Assembly: GCA_964408025.1 (NCBI GenBank)
Contig: CAYOXX010000002.1
Location: 1 to 64,000 of the forward strand
DNA: 64,000 nt
DNA from: CAYOXX01 sp964408025
GTDB taxonomy: Bacteria > Acidobacteriota > DATKUA01
Reading direction: 5' to 3'
Below are positions 28,721 through 40,276 of the stretch, piece by piece. The translations under genes and the position numbers were made by a program. How positions within the stretch are numbered: position 1 is the stretch's first letter; each line of letters opens with the position of its first letter. The notes under the pieces are model-generated. The model was not told the DNA's origin. It did no database searches and worked only from the letters and a program-made list of their open reading frames with translations.

Positions 28721-29731
28721 TCAGAGGATGTGCTGTGCATACAGTTCGGAAATGCGATCGCTGATGCGTTCGCTGGCCCTGTGGTCGTAGAAGTCGGCAG
28801 CGACTAGGATGGCGTTCTTGATCGCCTGGGGGTTGGAGCGGCCGTGGCAGATGATGCTCACTCCCTTGACGCCGAGCAGCAGCGCGCCGCCGTACTCCGT
28901 GTAGTCGAACTTCTGCTTCAGGCGCTTGAAAGACCTCCTCATCATCAGCGCGGCGACCTTGGTCACCCAGGTGCTCAGCAGCTCCTTCCTGAGCACAAAA
29001 AAGGCCAGCTCGGCGATGCTTTCGGCGGCCTTGAGGACGGCGTTGCCGGTGAAGCCGTCGGTGACGATGACGTCGCACTGGCCGTTGAAGAGGTCGCGGC
29101 CCTCGACCGGGCCGATGAAGTTGAGGCTGGTCCGCTCGAGCAGCGCCACCGTTTTTCGCACCAGCTCGTTGCCCTTGGTGGCCTCCTCGCCGTTGCTGAG
29201 CACCCCGACCCTGGGCCGCTTGATCTGCAGGATGTCCTCGGCGAAAATGTTGCCCATGATCGCGAACTGCACGAGGTTGCTGCTGCGGCAGGTAACGTTG
29301 GCGCCGACGTCGAGGAAGACGGCCGGCTTGCCGTGCGGCGTCGGCACGGTCAGGGCCAGCGCCGGGCGCTTGACCCCCGGCAGGCTGCCGACGACGATCT
29401 TGGTGATCGCCATCGCCGCGCCGGTGTGGCCGGCGGTGACGATGCCGTGCGCCTTGCCCTCGCGCACGAGCCGCGTGCAGACGCGAATCGAGGAGTCCCG
29501 TTTCGACCGCAGGGCGGTCAGAGTCGGCTCGTCCATGCGAATAACTTCGGAGGCGTGCACCACTTCGATCGGCAGGCCGTCGGCGTCGTGCTTCCCGAGC
29601 TCTTGGCGAACCGCATCCTCGTCGCCCACCAGGATGGTGTGAACTCCGGCATCGCGAGCCGCGGCTATCGAGCCCAGGACCGGATTAGCGGGAGCGTAGT
29701 CGCCCCCCATCGCGTCAACGGCTATGATCAT
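28721..29731 (-). CDS. plsX: Phosphate acyltransferase PlsX
   Basis: Makes acyl-phosphate from acyl-ACP for phospholipid synthesis. The 336-aa protein starts MIIAVDAMGGDYAPANPVLG and has GIVTAGHTGAAMA, FLDVGANVTCRSSNLVQFA, VGVLSNGEEATKGNELV and VTDGFTGNAVLK, all family hallmarks. An AGG-rich ribosome site precedes the ATG. It stands between rpmF and fabH as in many bacteria. Confidence 0.96.
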   Translation of the reverse strand: MIIAVDAMGGDYAPANPVLGSIAAARDAGVHTILVGDEDAVRQELGKHDADGLPIEVVHASEVIRMDEPTLTALRSKRDSSIRVCTRLVREGKAHGIVTAGHTGAAMAITKIVVGSLPGVKRPALALTVPTPHGKPAVFLDVGANVTCRSSNLVQFAIMGNIFAEDILQIKRPRVGVLSNGEEATKGNELVRKTVALLERTSLNFIGPVEGRDLFNGQCDVIVTDGFTGNAVLKAAESIAELAFFVLRKELLSTWVTKVAALMMRRSFKRLKQKFDYTEYGGALLLGVKGVSIICHGRSNPQAIKNAILVAADFYDHRASERISDRISELYAQHIL

Positions 29732-29780
29732 CTATTTTTACCTCCCCCGGATTATCTGCAGCCCCCCGCGGACCAGCGTA

Positions 29781-29963
29781 TCATTCTTCTTCCGTCTCCA
29801 CCACGACACGGCCCTTGTAGTAGCCGCAGCTCGGGCAGGCATGATGCGGGAGTTTCAACTCGTAGCAGTTGGGGCATAAGGAAAGGCCGGGCGCCTGCAG
29901 CCGGTCGTGGCTGCGCCGGCGGTCGCGGCGGCCCGTCGCGTTACGACGTCTGGGGTTTGGCAT
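29781..29963 (-). CDS. rpmF: 50S ribosomal protein L32
   Basis: A 60-aa L32 with its zinc ribbon intact: CPNCYELKLPHHACPSCGYY gives four cysteines. The N-terminal basic part NPRRRNATGRRDRRRSH is typical but starts MPNP rather than MAVP. It lies between the YceD gene (48 bases) and plsX (49 bases), the standard order. Confidence 0.96.
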   Translation of the reverse strand: MPNPRRRNATGRRDRRRSHDRLQAPGLSLCPNCYELKLPHHACPSCGYYKGRVVVETEEE

Positions 29964-30011
29964 TGCCCTTCTCTCTGCGCTCGGGCTGTCGCGGAATCGG
30001 CCTGTACCGCG

Positions 30012-30542
30012 TCACGCTCCGAACAGCTTTTTCTTGATCTCCTTGAGAACCAGCAGCCGATCGTCGACCCTACCGTCCGGGCAGTCGCAGGGCCCCTCGT
30101 TAAGATCCCTGCCGCAGACCTGGCAGAGGCCTTTGCAGTCGTCGGAGCAGAGTATCTTCATCGGCAGCGCGAGCACCACCTGCTCGTCGATCACCTGGCG
30201 CAGGTCCAGCGTGTCCAGGTAGGAGGCCACGTTCATGTCCTTGTCGGCGAGTTCTACATCAACCTCACCGGCCGGCATCCGATCCCGGGGGATGAATACC
30301 AGGTCGATCTTCCGTTCCAGCGTGTGTTCGAAGGAGCGCAGGCAGCGATGGCAGGTGAGCGTCAGGCTCGCCCTAAAGGAGCCTTCGAGCTTGAAATCCC
30401 TATCCTTGCCGGTCAGAACCAGATCGATAGCAACCGGTTCGCGATAGCCGACACCATCCATCGGATGGCGCTCGCCGCCCATGGCGACGGCCTGCTCGAG
30501 CCGGACGGTCTGGTTCAGTAACTTGTTGAGTTCAATAACCAT
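30012..30542 (-). CDS. YceD/DUF177 family protein
   Basis: A 176-aa DUF177 protein, a family linked to 23S rRNA maturation in bacteria and plastids and normally next to rpmF. Features are CHRCLRSF (first Cys pair), and CSDDCKGLCQVCGRDLNEGPC, a likely metal site. I chose the ATG at 30542 because upstream residues in the frame look non-coding and a promoter lies within them. It is the first gene of the long minus-strand operon. Confidence 0.88.
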   Translation of the reverse strand: MVIELNKLLNQTVRLEQAVAMGGERHPMDGVGYREPVAIDLVLTGKDRDFKLEGSFRASLTLTCHRCLRSFEHTLERKIDLVFIPRDRMPAGEVDVELADKDMNVASYLDTLDLRQVIDEQVVLALPMKILCSDDCKGLCQVCGRDLNEGPCDCPDGRVDDRLLVLKEIKKKLFGA

Positions 30543-30568
30543 TTCAACCCGGCCCCAAAATGCGCGAC

Positions 30569-30598
30569 ACGGTAGCACGCGGGTTTTTTCATTGTCAA
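30569..30598 (-). promoter_or_regulatory. Promoter of the yceD-rpmF-plsX-fab operon
   Basis: Read on the minus strand, a perfect TTGACA (30593-30598) and TACCGT (30569-30574) are 18 bases apart and lie 27 bases or more before the chosen start. The -10 box is weak (three of six). Confidence 0.5.
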
Positions 30599-30817
30599 GA
30601 GTTGGCACTTTCGAGCGCCCTGCAACAACCGCACACAATAAAGCGGCCCTTCCTGGTATCGCCGGATCGCACCGAGTAAACCCGCTCGCTCTGGCCGTGA
30701 GCGTGTTCACCTGGAACGCCCTTGAATCGAATATCATTGGACTTCCGCCTGCGGCGTGGTCGCATCGCCGCCCCTCGCCCCTTTGCCACCCTTTTCACTT
30801 AATAGACAATTCGATAA

Positions 30818-32872
<2,055 letters not shown>

Positions 32873-32879
32873 TACCGCT

Positions 32880-33776
32880 TCAGGCGATCCGGTCCGCTTT
32901 CTTGGTCAGGGTAACCTCGTTGCCGGCGTCGTTATACCTCATCTCGTCGACGAAGAACAAGGAGAGGACGATGCCGCGCCCCGATTCGCTCAGCAGGTCG
33001 CCGGCGTCCGCCGAGGCCAGCACTCCGCGCCAGTCGAAGCCCTTGCCCTCGTCCGCAACTCTGAACTCCACGCCTTCGGGACTCAGTTCGTATGCGATCC
33101 TCACCCTGCGTTCGGCAAACCTGGGATCGCTCCGCCTCCTGGCAATCAGACTTTCGAGGCGACCCAGTTCGCGCGCCCTCATTTTCTCATCGTAGCTGAT
33201 CTCGAGGTTGCCGTGCTCGATCGCGTTCCCGATCATCTCCGCCAGAGCGGTCTCGATCCGCTCGACGGAGGTGAAGTCGAACAGCAGCGACAGCGAGCGC
33301 CCCAGATCGCGGACAACGGCCGGGATGAGCGACGGGTCGCTGGGGATCTCCAGCGTGCGCGACTCCTCGCGCAGAATCCCCTCGGTCACCAGATCGAGCT
33401 CCCGCGCCGCGGAGACGGCAACCAAGCCGATGAGAATGCGCTCCAGCTCGCCCAGGTCGATCGGCTTCTTGAGGTAGTTACTGGCGCCGGCTCGCAGGGC
33501 CTCGACGGCCAGCGATTCGCTGCCGTGGCCGGTTACGATGACGACGCTGGTCTCTCCGCTGATCTTCTTGATCCGGCGCAGCAGCTCGAGGCCGTTCATC
33601 TCGGGCATGCGCACGTCGGTGACCACGATCTTGTAGCGCCGGCGCTCGAACTCGCGCAGTGCCTCTGCGCCGTTCCCCGCCGGTGTGACCTCGTATCCCT
33701 CCTCCGCCAGGAACTCGCAGAGCTCGGTCAGGGTTGCCGGCTCGTCGTCGACGACAAGGATGGACGTAGCGCTCAT
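32880..33776 (-). CDS. Response regulator with RsbW-like ATPase output
   Basis: A 298-aa protein with a receiver domain (about 1-120; phosphoacceptor Asp 54 in VVTDVRMPEMNGLELL) and a C-terminal GHKL ATPase domain of the anti-sigma kinase type. The latter shows an N box (EMIGNAIEHGN), a G1 box (VADEGKGFDW) and a G2 box (SGRGIVLSLFF). It has no DNA-binding domain. Such proteins may control a partner such as an anti-anti-sigma factor by phosphorylation or binding. The gene overlaps the upstream sensor kinase gene by 4 bases, so the two should form a signalling pair. Confidence 0.88.
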   Translation of the reverse strand: MSATSILVVDDEPATLTELCEFLAEEGYEVTPAGNGAEALREFERRRYKIVVTDVRMPEMNGLELLRRIKKISGETSVVIVTGHGSESLAVEALRAGASNYLKKPIDLGELERILIGLVAVSAARELDLVTEGILREESRTLEIPSDPSLIPAVVRDLGRSLSLLFDFTSVERIETALAEMIGNAIEHGNLEISYDEKMRARELGRLESLIARRRSDPRFAERRVRIAYELSPEGVEFRVADEGKGFDWRGVLASADAGDLLSESGRGIVLSLFFVDEMRYNDAGNEVTLTKKADRIA

Positions 33777-35347
33777 CTCGAGGCTCTTTCGTCCTGCGAC
33801 GGCGTCTCGTCGGCTACCGGCAGCTTGATGCGGAAAATAGTGCCTTCCATCTCCGCGCTGGAGCACTCGATGCCGCCGCCCATGTCGCGCAGGATGCTGT
33901 AACTTATCGAGAGCCCCAGCCCGGTTCCCGAGCCCACCTCCTTGGTGGTGAAGAACGGCTCGAAGATCCTCTCCAGAACCTCCGGGGGCATGCCGCAGCC
34001 GTTGTCGCTGAACTCCACGACCACAAAGTCGCCCTCCGGATGGCGGGCGCGAATCTCGAGACGCTTACGATACGAGACGTCGGTTTCGCCCAGCCTCTCC
34101 TCCTTGAAATCGAGGGCGTCTCGAGCATTGGCCATGAGGTTGATGAAGACCTGCTCGAGCCGCGTCAGCTCCGTCCGCACTGGCGGCAGGTCGGGGGGGA
34201 AGTCGGCTACCAGCTCGATACCTTGCAGGCGGACCTGCTCGCCCAGCAGTGTCAGAACACCGTCCAGGGCCTCTTTAAGCTGGACGGCGCTGGTCCTGAC
34301 GCCGTTCTTGCGCCCGAAGCCGCGCAGGTGGTCGATAATCAGCGTCGCCCGATTGAGCTGGTCCCTGATCAGAAACAGCTTGTCGCGAAAGAACTTCTTG
34401 TCCAGCTTGCGAGTGAACAACCGCTTGTTCAGCCGTTGGGTCACGATCTTGATAGTGTTGAGCGGCTGGCTTAGTTCGTGGGCGATCCCGGTGGCCATTT
34501 CGCCAAGCGTGGCGAGCTTGCCCGCCTGGATCAGCTCCATCTGCTTCTGCTCCAACTCGCTCTCCATCCGCTTGCGCTCGCTGATGTCGCGCATGACGAC
34601 CACGTACTGGAAGCCGGAAGCCTCCTCAGCCGATGAGAAACTGATTTCCAGAGGGACACGCCTTCCGTCGGCCGCGACCACCTCAAAATTTATTGTGCGG
34701 CCAACCAGCAGATCAAGTTCCGGCCCGCTGCCCAGGGCCTCGTTAAGCTCGCCCTTGCGCGCCAACACAGCCGCCATGTCCAGCCCGATCGCATCTTGCC
34801 GGGGGATGCCTAATATCCTTTCGATGGCGGAGTTGGCGAAGGTAATCTTCCCGGTCGAGTCAAGCCCGATGATCGCCTCGAAGGTGCTCTCCGTCAGCAC
34901 GCGGTAGCGCTTCTCCGAAAGCTCCAGTTGATGCTGCAGCTCTTCCCGCTCATCCCGGCTGCGCTTCTGGGCTACGGCGTTGCGGATGGCGTTGGCCAGC
35001 CGTGCGATGTGGGCCGAGCTGATGTCCTTGACGAAGTAATCCACAACGCCTATACGGAAAGCCTCAGCGGCCACCTCCTCACTCCCCCAGCCGGTCATGA
35101 AGATCACCGGGACGCGCCAGCCGGCTTCCTTGATCCGCTTCAGCAGCCTTAATCCGTCCAGGCCGGCGGAGAGCTCATAGTCGGCCAGGACGAGGTCGAT
35201 TCCGCCCTCGCCTAGGATGCGTAGGCAGTCGTCTGCACGGGCAACCCACTGGATGGAAATCGAGCTGTCCTCCCGCCGAAGCTGGCGGGAGACGACGTCG
35301 AAATCGAACTCCGAGTCGTCCACCATCAGCACGTGAATTTCGGACAT
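33773..35347 (-). CDS. Receiver-PAS histidine kinase
   Basis: A 524-aa cytoplasmic kinase without membrane helices. A receiver lies at about 1-125 (phosphoacceptor Asp near 56 in LVLADYELSAGLDGLRLL). A PAS domain follows at about 145-265 (FANSAIERILGIPRQDAIGLDM). A HisKA domain has the phosphoacceptor His at about 291 in GIAHELSQPLNTIKI, then a HATPase domain with N box (LMANARDAL), G1 (DNGCGMPPEVLERIFEPFFTT) and G2 (GSGTGLGLSISYSI). The output partner is the overlapping downstream gene. The input signal is unknown. Confidence 0.9.
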   Translation of the reverse strand: MSEIHVLMVDDSEFDFDVVSRQLRREDSSISIQWVARADDCLRILGEGGIDLVLADYELSAGLDGLRLLKRIKEAGWRVPVIFMTGWGSEEVAAEAFRIGVVDYFVKDISSAHIARLANAIRNAVAQKRSRDEREELQHQLELSEKRYRVLTESTFEAIIGLDSTGKITFANSAIERILGIPRQDAIGLDMAAVLARKGELNEALGSGPELDLLVGRTINFEVVAADGRRVPLEISFSSAEEASGFQYVVVMRDISERKRMESELEQKQMELIQAGKLATLGEMATGIAHELSQPLNTIKIVTQRLNKRLFTRKLDKKFFRDKLFLIRDQLNRATLIIDHLRGFGRKNGVRTSAVQLKEALDGVLTLLGEQVRLQGIELVADFPPDLPPVRTELTRLEQVFINLMANARDALDFKEERLGETDVSYRKRLEIRARHPEGDFVVVEFSDNGCGMPPEVLERIFEPFFTTKEVGSGTGLGLSISYSILRDMGGGIECSSAEMEGTIFRIKLPVADETPSQDERASR

Positions 35348-35512
35348 CCCCCTGCGACCGAAACGACATTAATAAACGAATTTTACCACTTGCGCGTTTC
35401 TTGCTCAACGTTGGACCCACCACCGCTTCGCGCTCAAACTGCCGGATTTATCTAAACCGCAGCCACAACAGATCACAGATCAATATTCCAACGATCATAC
35501 GCCCTTAAATTG

Positions 35513-35541
35513 TTGACACAAAAAAGACCGGGTGCTATAAG
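35513..35541 (+). promoter_or_regulatory. Sigma-70 promoter of metG
   Basis: Perfect TTGACA at 35513-35518 and TATAAG at 35536-35541, 17 bases apart, about 37 bases before the metG start. Confidence 0.75.
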
Positions 35542-35577
35542 CGAAGCCGTTCCTGGGAAGGGCGAGCGAGCACACCG

Positions 35578-37113
35578 ATGACCAAGCGATTCTACATCAC
35601 AACTGCAATCGATTTCGTCAACGCAACCCCACACATAGGCCACGCCTACGAGAAGATCTGTGCCGACGTCATCGCCCGGGCGATGCGTCTGCGCGACTAC
35701 AGCGTGATCTTCCAGATGGGCACCGACGAGCACAGCACAAACGTGGCCCGCAAAGCGGCCGAAGCGGGGATTGAACCGCTGGCCTTCTGCGACGAGATGG
35801 TCGAGAAATTCCTCGCCGTGTGGGAAAAGCTGAACCTCAGCTACGACGTCTTCATCCGCACCACCAGCGAGCGACACTCCAACACGGTTCGCGACCTGCT
35901 GCGGCGCGTCCACGAGAACGGCGACATCTACCAGGGCAAGTACAAGGGGTACTACTGCCAAAGCTGCGAGCGCTTCTACCAGGAGAAAGACCTTGTCGGC
36001 AAAGCCGACGGCTTCTATTGCCGGGTTCACGAAATCGAGTGCGAGTGGCTGGAGGAGGACAACTATTTCTTCCGCCTCAGCCGCTACCGGGATGCGCTTC
36101 TGGCGCACATCGAGGCGAACCCCAGCTTCATCCTGCCCGACAATCGCCGAAACGAGATAGTCAACGTCCTGAAGGAAGGGCTGGAGGACGTCTCGATCTC
36201 CCGCTCCGGGATCACCTGGGGCGTGCGCCTGCCCTGGGACGAGGAGGCCGTCACCTACGTCTGGTTCGACGCCCTGATCAACTACGTCTCCGCCATCGGC
36301 TACAGCGACGACCGGACGACCTACAACCACTTCTGGCCGGCGCAGCTGCAGGTCATCGGCAAGGACATCTCCCGCTTCCACTGCATCTACTGGCCGGCGA
36401 TGCTGATGAGCGCCGGCCTTCCCCTGCCCGAGTCGATCTTCGCCCACGGCTTCGTCACCTACGGCGGCCAGAAGCTGAGCAAGACCTCGGGCCACGTAGT
36501 CGAGCCGCTCGAGATAGTCGACCGCTTCGGGGCCGACGCGCTCCGCTACTTTTTGGTGCGCGACGTGCCCTGGGGCAGGGACGGCGACTTCACCTACGAG
36601 CGTTTCGTCGAGCGCTACAACGCCGACCTGGCCAACAACCTCGGCAACCTGGTCAGCCGCAGCCTGACGATGATCCTCAAGTACGCCGGCGGCGTCATCA
36701 AGCTGCCCGAACACCCGGCCGGCGACCGGAACAACGTCTTCGACGTAGGGCTCCTGGAGCGCTACCTCGAGAGCTTCGAGGCCTGGCGTCTGCACGACAT
36801 GGCCGCGACCACAATCGAGATGGTAGACGGCGTCAACCTCTACATCGACCGCGTCAAGCCCTGGGTCCTGGCCAAGAACGCCGAGGCGGCGACGCGCCTG
36901 CAGGTGGTGCTCTACAACCTGGCCGAGGCGCTGCGCTGGATCGCGGTCTGCGCCTTCCCGTTCATCCCCGAAGGAGCCGCCAAGATCTGGAAGCAGCTTA
37001 ACCTTCCGGGAAAGGTCGCCGACGCCCGCTTCCGCGACCTGCGCTGGGGCGGCTTCCCGTGCGGAGTGGCCGTTGGCGAGACGAGGCCGATCTTCCCCCG
37101 CATCGAAAAATAA
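35578..37113 (+). CDS. metG: Methionyl-tRNA synthetase
   Basis: Charges tRNA-Met. It has 511 aa. The class I motifs are PHIGH (about 18-22) and KLSKT (about 300, for KMSKS). A zinc knuckle is formed by YCQSCERFY and a later Cys-x2-His (YCRVH). It lacks the C-terminal EMAP-like tRNA-binding domain found in longer forms, as in Aquifex and Thermus-like short enzymes. It has its own promoter. After the stop lies an inverted repeat (37116-37189). Confidence 0.95.
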   Translation: MTKRFYITTAIDFVNATPHIGHAYEKICADVIARAMRLRDYSVIFQMGTDEHSTNVARKAAEAGIEPLAFCDEMVEKFLAVWEKLNLSYDVFIRTTSERHSNTVRDLLRRVHENGDIYQGKYKGYYCQSCERFYQEKDLVGKADGFYCRVHEIECEWLEEDNYFFRLSRYRDALLAHIEANPSFILPDNRRNEIVNVLKEGLEDVSISRSGITWGVRLPWDEEAVTYVWFDALINYVSAIGYSDDRTTYNHFWPAQLQVIGKDISRFHCIYWPAMLMSAGLPLPESIFAHGFVTYGGQKLSKTSGHVVEPLEIVDRFGADALRYFLVRDVPWGRDGDFTYERFVERYNADLANNLGNLVSRSLTMILKYAGGVIKLPEHPAGDRNNVFDVGLLERYLESFEAWRLHDMAATTIEMVDGVNLYIDRVKPWVLAKNAEAATRLQVVLYNLAEALRWIAVCAFPFIPEGAAKIWKQLNLPGKVADARFRDLRWGGFPCGVAVGETRPIFPRIEK

Positions 37114-37115
37114 TT

Positions 37116-37189
37116 GGGACAGACAACCGTCTTGGAATAATACATCTTACTCATAATATTGCACTTACGAATTAGCGGGTGGCTGTCCC
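37116..37189. repeat. Imperfect inverted repeat, possible REP/MITE-like unit
   Basis: GGGACAG at 37116-37122 and CTGTCCC at 37183-37189 form a perfect 7-bp end repeat; the arms continue imperfectly (ACAACC against GGGTGG). The interior is AT-rich, unlike its surroundings. It could act as a terminator after metG, as TGTTTT follows the right arm, or be a dispersed short repeat. Confidence 0.45.
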
Positions 37190-37247
37190 TGTTTTCTGCG
37201 CTTGTCGTTCGCTCCGGCCACCGCTACAATCGCAACCGAGGTATCAA

Positions 37248-37910
37248 ATGAAAAAGGTCACGATAGAACGCCGCATCCTAAACGAGAACGACCTGCTCGC
37301 CGCGCAGCTGCGCAGCCGCTTCGCCGCCGCGGGAGTCCTCTGCCTCAACCTTGTAAGCTCACCCGGCAGCGGCAAGACGTCGCTGCTGGAGCGGACCCTC
37401 GAGCGGATAGCCGACAAGTTGCCGCTGGGCGTCATCGAGGGCGACGTGCAGACCGACAACGACGCCCGCCGCCTGGCGCGCTTCGACGTCCCGATCCACC
37501 AGATCCAGACCGGCGGCGCCTGCCACCTCGATGCCCGCATGATCAACCGCGCCCTGGAGCAGCGCTTCGACCTGAGCGACCTCAAGCTGCTGTTCATAGA
37601 GAACGTCGGCAACCTGGTCTGCCCCTCAAGTTACGACTTGGGTGAGGATATGAAGGTGGTGCTGGTCTCAACCACCGAAGGGGACGACAAGCCGCAGAAG
37701 TACCCCGCCATGTTCGCCCGCTCCGGCGCCATGATAATCAACAAGATCGACCTGCTGCCACACGTTGACTTCGACATCGACACCGCGATCGCCCACGCCA
37801 GGGTGCTGAGCCCGGATATCCGGGCCTTCCGGCTCTCCTGTAAGACAAGCGAGGGTCTGGATGCCTGGTGCGATTGGCTGCTCGAGGCGGCCCGCGGCAA
37901 AAGTGCCTGA
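37248..37910 (+). CDS. hypB: Hydrogenase nickel insertion GTPase HypB
   Basis: A GTPase of 220 aa that helps insert nickel into [NiFe]-hydrogenase. The P-loop is SSPGSGKTSLLERTL (about 38-50), followed by VIEGDVQTDNDARR and IQTGGACHLDARM, where the Cys-His metal site lies. FIENVGNLVCPSSYDLGE and the base motif NKIDL are also typical. The His-rich N-terminal nickel store of some HypB proteins is absent. I chose the ATG at 37248 after CGAGG. hypA, its normal partner, is not in the window. Confidence 0.95.
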   Translation: MKKVTIERRILNENDLLAAQLRSRFAAAGVLCLNLVSSPGSGKTSLLERTLERIADKLPLGVIEGDVQTDNDARRLARFDVPIHQIQTGGACHLDARMINRALEQRFDLSDLKLLFIENVGNLVCPSSYDLGEDMKVVLVSTTEGDDKPQKYPAMFARSGAMIINKIDLLPHVDFDIDTAIAHARVLSPDIRAFRLSCKTSEGLDAWCDWLLEAARGKSA

Positions 37911-40194
37911 GGCGCGCCTGATCCGGGTCCGCGGCATCGTCCAGGGTGTCGGCTTCCGACCATTCATCTACCGACTGGCCGGCGATTGTCGCATTGCCGG
38001 GAGGGTTCTGAACACCTCCTCCGGAGTGACTATCGAGGCAGAGGGCAAGCACGCAGATCTGGATCGCTTCCAGCGGGCCATCGCATCGGACTACCCTCCC
38101 CTGGCGGTGATCACCGAGATCACGGTAGAGCCTGCGCAGGCAAACCGCTTCGACAGCTTCCGGATCGAGCCCAGCGATACCGACGAGTCGGTCGACACGC
38201 TCATCAGTCCCGATATCGCCGTCTGCGGCGACTGCCTGCGCGAGATGTTCGATCCCGCCGACCGCCGCCACCGCTACCCCTTTATCAATTGCACCAACTG
38301 CGGCCCCCGCTACACCATCATCTCCGGGCTGCCCTACGACCGCCCGTCTACCACAATGGCCCCGTTCGAGATGTGTACGGATTGCCAACGCGAGTACGAC
38401 GACCCGACCGACCGCCGTTTCCACGCCCAGCCGAACGCCTGCCCCGTCTGCGGCCCGGTGCTCGAGCTGACGGACCGCGACGGCTCGCCGCTAGAGGGCG
38501 ACCCGCTCGAGGGCGCCATCGAGGCCCTGCGCCGCGGCCTCATCGTCGCCGTCAAGGGCCTCGGCGGCTTCCACCTCGCCTGCTACGCCGCAGACGACGC
38601 GGCCGTCCGCCGGCTGCGCGACCGCAAGGGGCGCGTGGGAAAACCGTTCGCCGTGATGGCTTTCGACCTGGAGCGTGCCGAGACCTTCGCAACAGTCGGA
38701 GGGGAAGACGCCGCGCTGCTGTCCTCGCCACGCCGCCCGATTGTCCTGCTGCCGAAGCTTCCCGGCTCTCCGATCTCCGAGGCGGTGGCACCGGGCGTCA
38801 ACACCTTCGGCGTCATGCTCCCCTACACGCCGCTGCACTACCTGCTGCTCGAGCCGTTCGCGCACGCGCTGGTGATGACCTCGGGTAACGTTGCCGAGGA
38901 GCCGATCGCCATCGGCAACGACGAGGCCCTCGAAAGGCTCGCGAGCCTGGCCGACATCTTCCTGCTGAACAACCGCGACATACTGCTGCGCGGCGACGAC
39001 TCGGTTATGCGGCGCATGGACGGCGCCCCGCGCCACCTGCGTCGCTCACGGGGGTTCGCGCCGCAGCCGGTCTTCCTGCCCGCGCCCGTGCGCCAAGTGC
39101 TGGCCGTCGGCCCCGAGCTGAAGAACACCATCTGCTACACGCGCGGCGACCGAGCATTCGTCAGCCAGCACATCGGCGACATGGAGAACCTCGAGGCCTT
39201 CGGCTTCTTCGAGGAGGTAATCGAGCACCTGCGGAAGATCTTCAACCTGGAGCCGGAGCTGGTAGCCCACGACCTGCACCCCGACTACCTCTCCACGCGC
39301 TGGGCGCAAGCGCAGAGCGAGCTGCCAACCGTCGCCGTCCAGCACCACCGTGCTCACGTGGCTGCTTGCTTGGCCGACGCGGGCTCGCTTGAGCCGTGCA
39401 TCGGCATCGCCCTGGACGGCACCGGATACGGCGACGACGGCGCCATCTGGGGCGGCGAGGTGTTCGTCGGCCGCCACGACGACCTGCGCCGAGCCGCCCA
39501 TATCGCCTACGCGCCGCTGCCAGGCGGCGACGCGGCGACCAAGGAGCCGTGGCGCTGCGCCGTGGCCCACCTCAGTCTGGCCTTCGACGAGCTGCCCGAC
39601 CTGCCGTTCCTTGATGCGGTCGACCGCAACTCGCTGGAAACAGTGTTGCGGATGATCGAGGGCGAAGTGAACACATTTCCGACTTCGAGCACCGGACGGC
39701 TGTTCGACGCCGTGGCGGCGATAGCCGGTGTGCGCAACAGGATCAGCTACGAAGCCCAGGCCGCCATCGAGCTCGAGGCCGCTGCCGATCCCGACTGCGC
39801 AGACAGCTACCCGTTCGCCATCGACCGCTCCTCGGAGCCCTGGCTGCTGCGCACCGAGCCCACGATCCGTGCCGCCGCCGAGGACGCACTGCGGGCCACG
39901 TCGGCGGCGACGATCAGCGCGCGCTTCCACAACGCCCTCGTCGAGCTCTTCGCGCAGGTATGCCACGGCCTGAGGACTGACACCGGGATCGACAGTGTCG
40001 CGCTGAGCGGAGGCGTGTTCCAGAACAAACTACTATTCGAGCGCCTCGCTTCGAGGCTCCGCGACGAAGACTTCGCCGTATTGACTCACCAACAGGTGCC
40101 GACCAACGACGGCGGCGTCAGCCTTGGCCAAGCCCTCATCGCCGCCAGCCGTCTCGAAGAGTCGGCGGGCGATAACGCCCGCCCCGCGACATGA
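37903..40194 (+). CDS. hypF: Carbamoyltransferase HypF
   Basis: Makes the carbamoyl group that becomes the cyanide ligand of the NiFe site. It is about 763 aa. An N-terminal acylphosphatase domain (VRGIVQGVGFRPFIYRLAG) is followed by two zinc fingers (CGDCLREMFDP, CTNCGPRYT, CTDCQREYDD, CPVCGP), a YrdC-like domain (about 200-380), and a Kae1-like domain with HHRAHVAACLAD and the GGVFQN segment near the C terminus. The start is uncertain. A GTG at 37903 (8-base overlap with hypB) gives the usual length; an ATG at 37861 would add 14 residues within hypB. Confidence 0.93.
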   Translation: MPEARLIRVRGIVQGVGFRPFIYRLAGDCRIAGRVLNTSSGVTIEAEGKHADLDRFQRAIASDYPPLAVITEITVEPAQANRFDSFRIEPSDTDESVDTLISPDIAVCGDCLREMFDPADRRHRYPFINCTNCGPRYTIISGLPYDRPSTTMAPFEMCTDCQREYDDPTDRRFHAQPNACPVCGPVLELTDRDGSPLEGDPLEGAIEALRRGLIVAVKGLGGFHLACYAADDAAVRRLRDRKGRVGKPFAVMAFDLERAETFATVGGEDAALLSSPRRPIVLLPKLPGSPISEAVAPGVNTFGVMLPYTPLHYLLLEPFAHALVMTSGNVAEEPIAIGNDEALERLASLADIFLLNNRDILLRGDDSVMRRMDGAPRHLRRSRGFAPQPVFLPAPVRQVLAVGPELKNTICYTRGDRAFVSQHIGDMENLEAFGFFEEVIEHLRKIFNLEPELVAHDLHPDYLSTRWAQAQSELPTVAVQHHRAHVAACLADAGSLEPCIGIALDGTGYGDDGAIWGGEVFVGRHDDLRRAAHIAYAPLPGGDAATKEPWRCAVAHLSLAFDELPDLPFLDAVDRNSLETVLRMIEGEVNTFPTSSTGRLFDAVAAIAGVRNRISYEAQAAIELEAAADPDCADSYPFAIDRSSEPWLLRTEPTIRAAAEDALRATSAATISARFHNALVELFAQVCHGLRTDTGIDSVALSGGVFQNKLLFERLASRLRDEDFAVLTHQQVPTNDGGVSLGQALIAASRLEESAGDNARPAT

Positions 40195-40276
40195 TCCTAT
40201 CTCGGTCGGATATCCTTGGAACTCTTGCGCCGATGCCCTAAACTAGCGAACCGTCGATAACGAAAGGTATCGAGTC

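Noticed and set aside
35473..36795. 440-aa minus-strand open frame over metG
   Set aside because: It is a shadow of metG, with Val/Asp/Gly bias typical of antisense frames.
37130..37247. Sigma-54 promoter before hypB
   Set aside because: A TTGCA occurs near 37159, but no GG lies at the required distance upstream.
37861..37902. Longer HypF start
   Set aside because: It would add 14 residues inside hypB before the acylphosphatase domain, which normally starts close to the N terminus.
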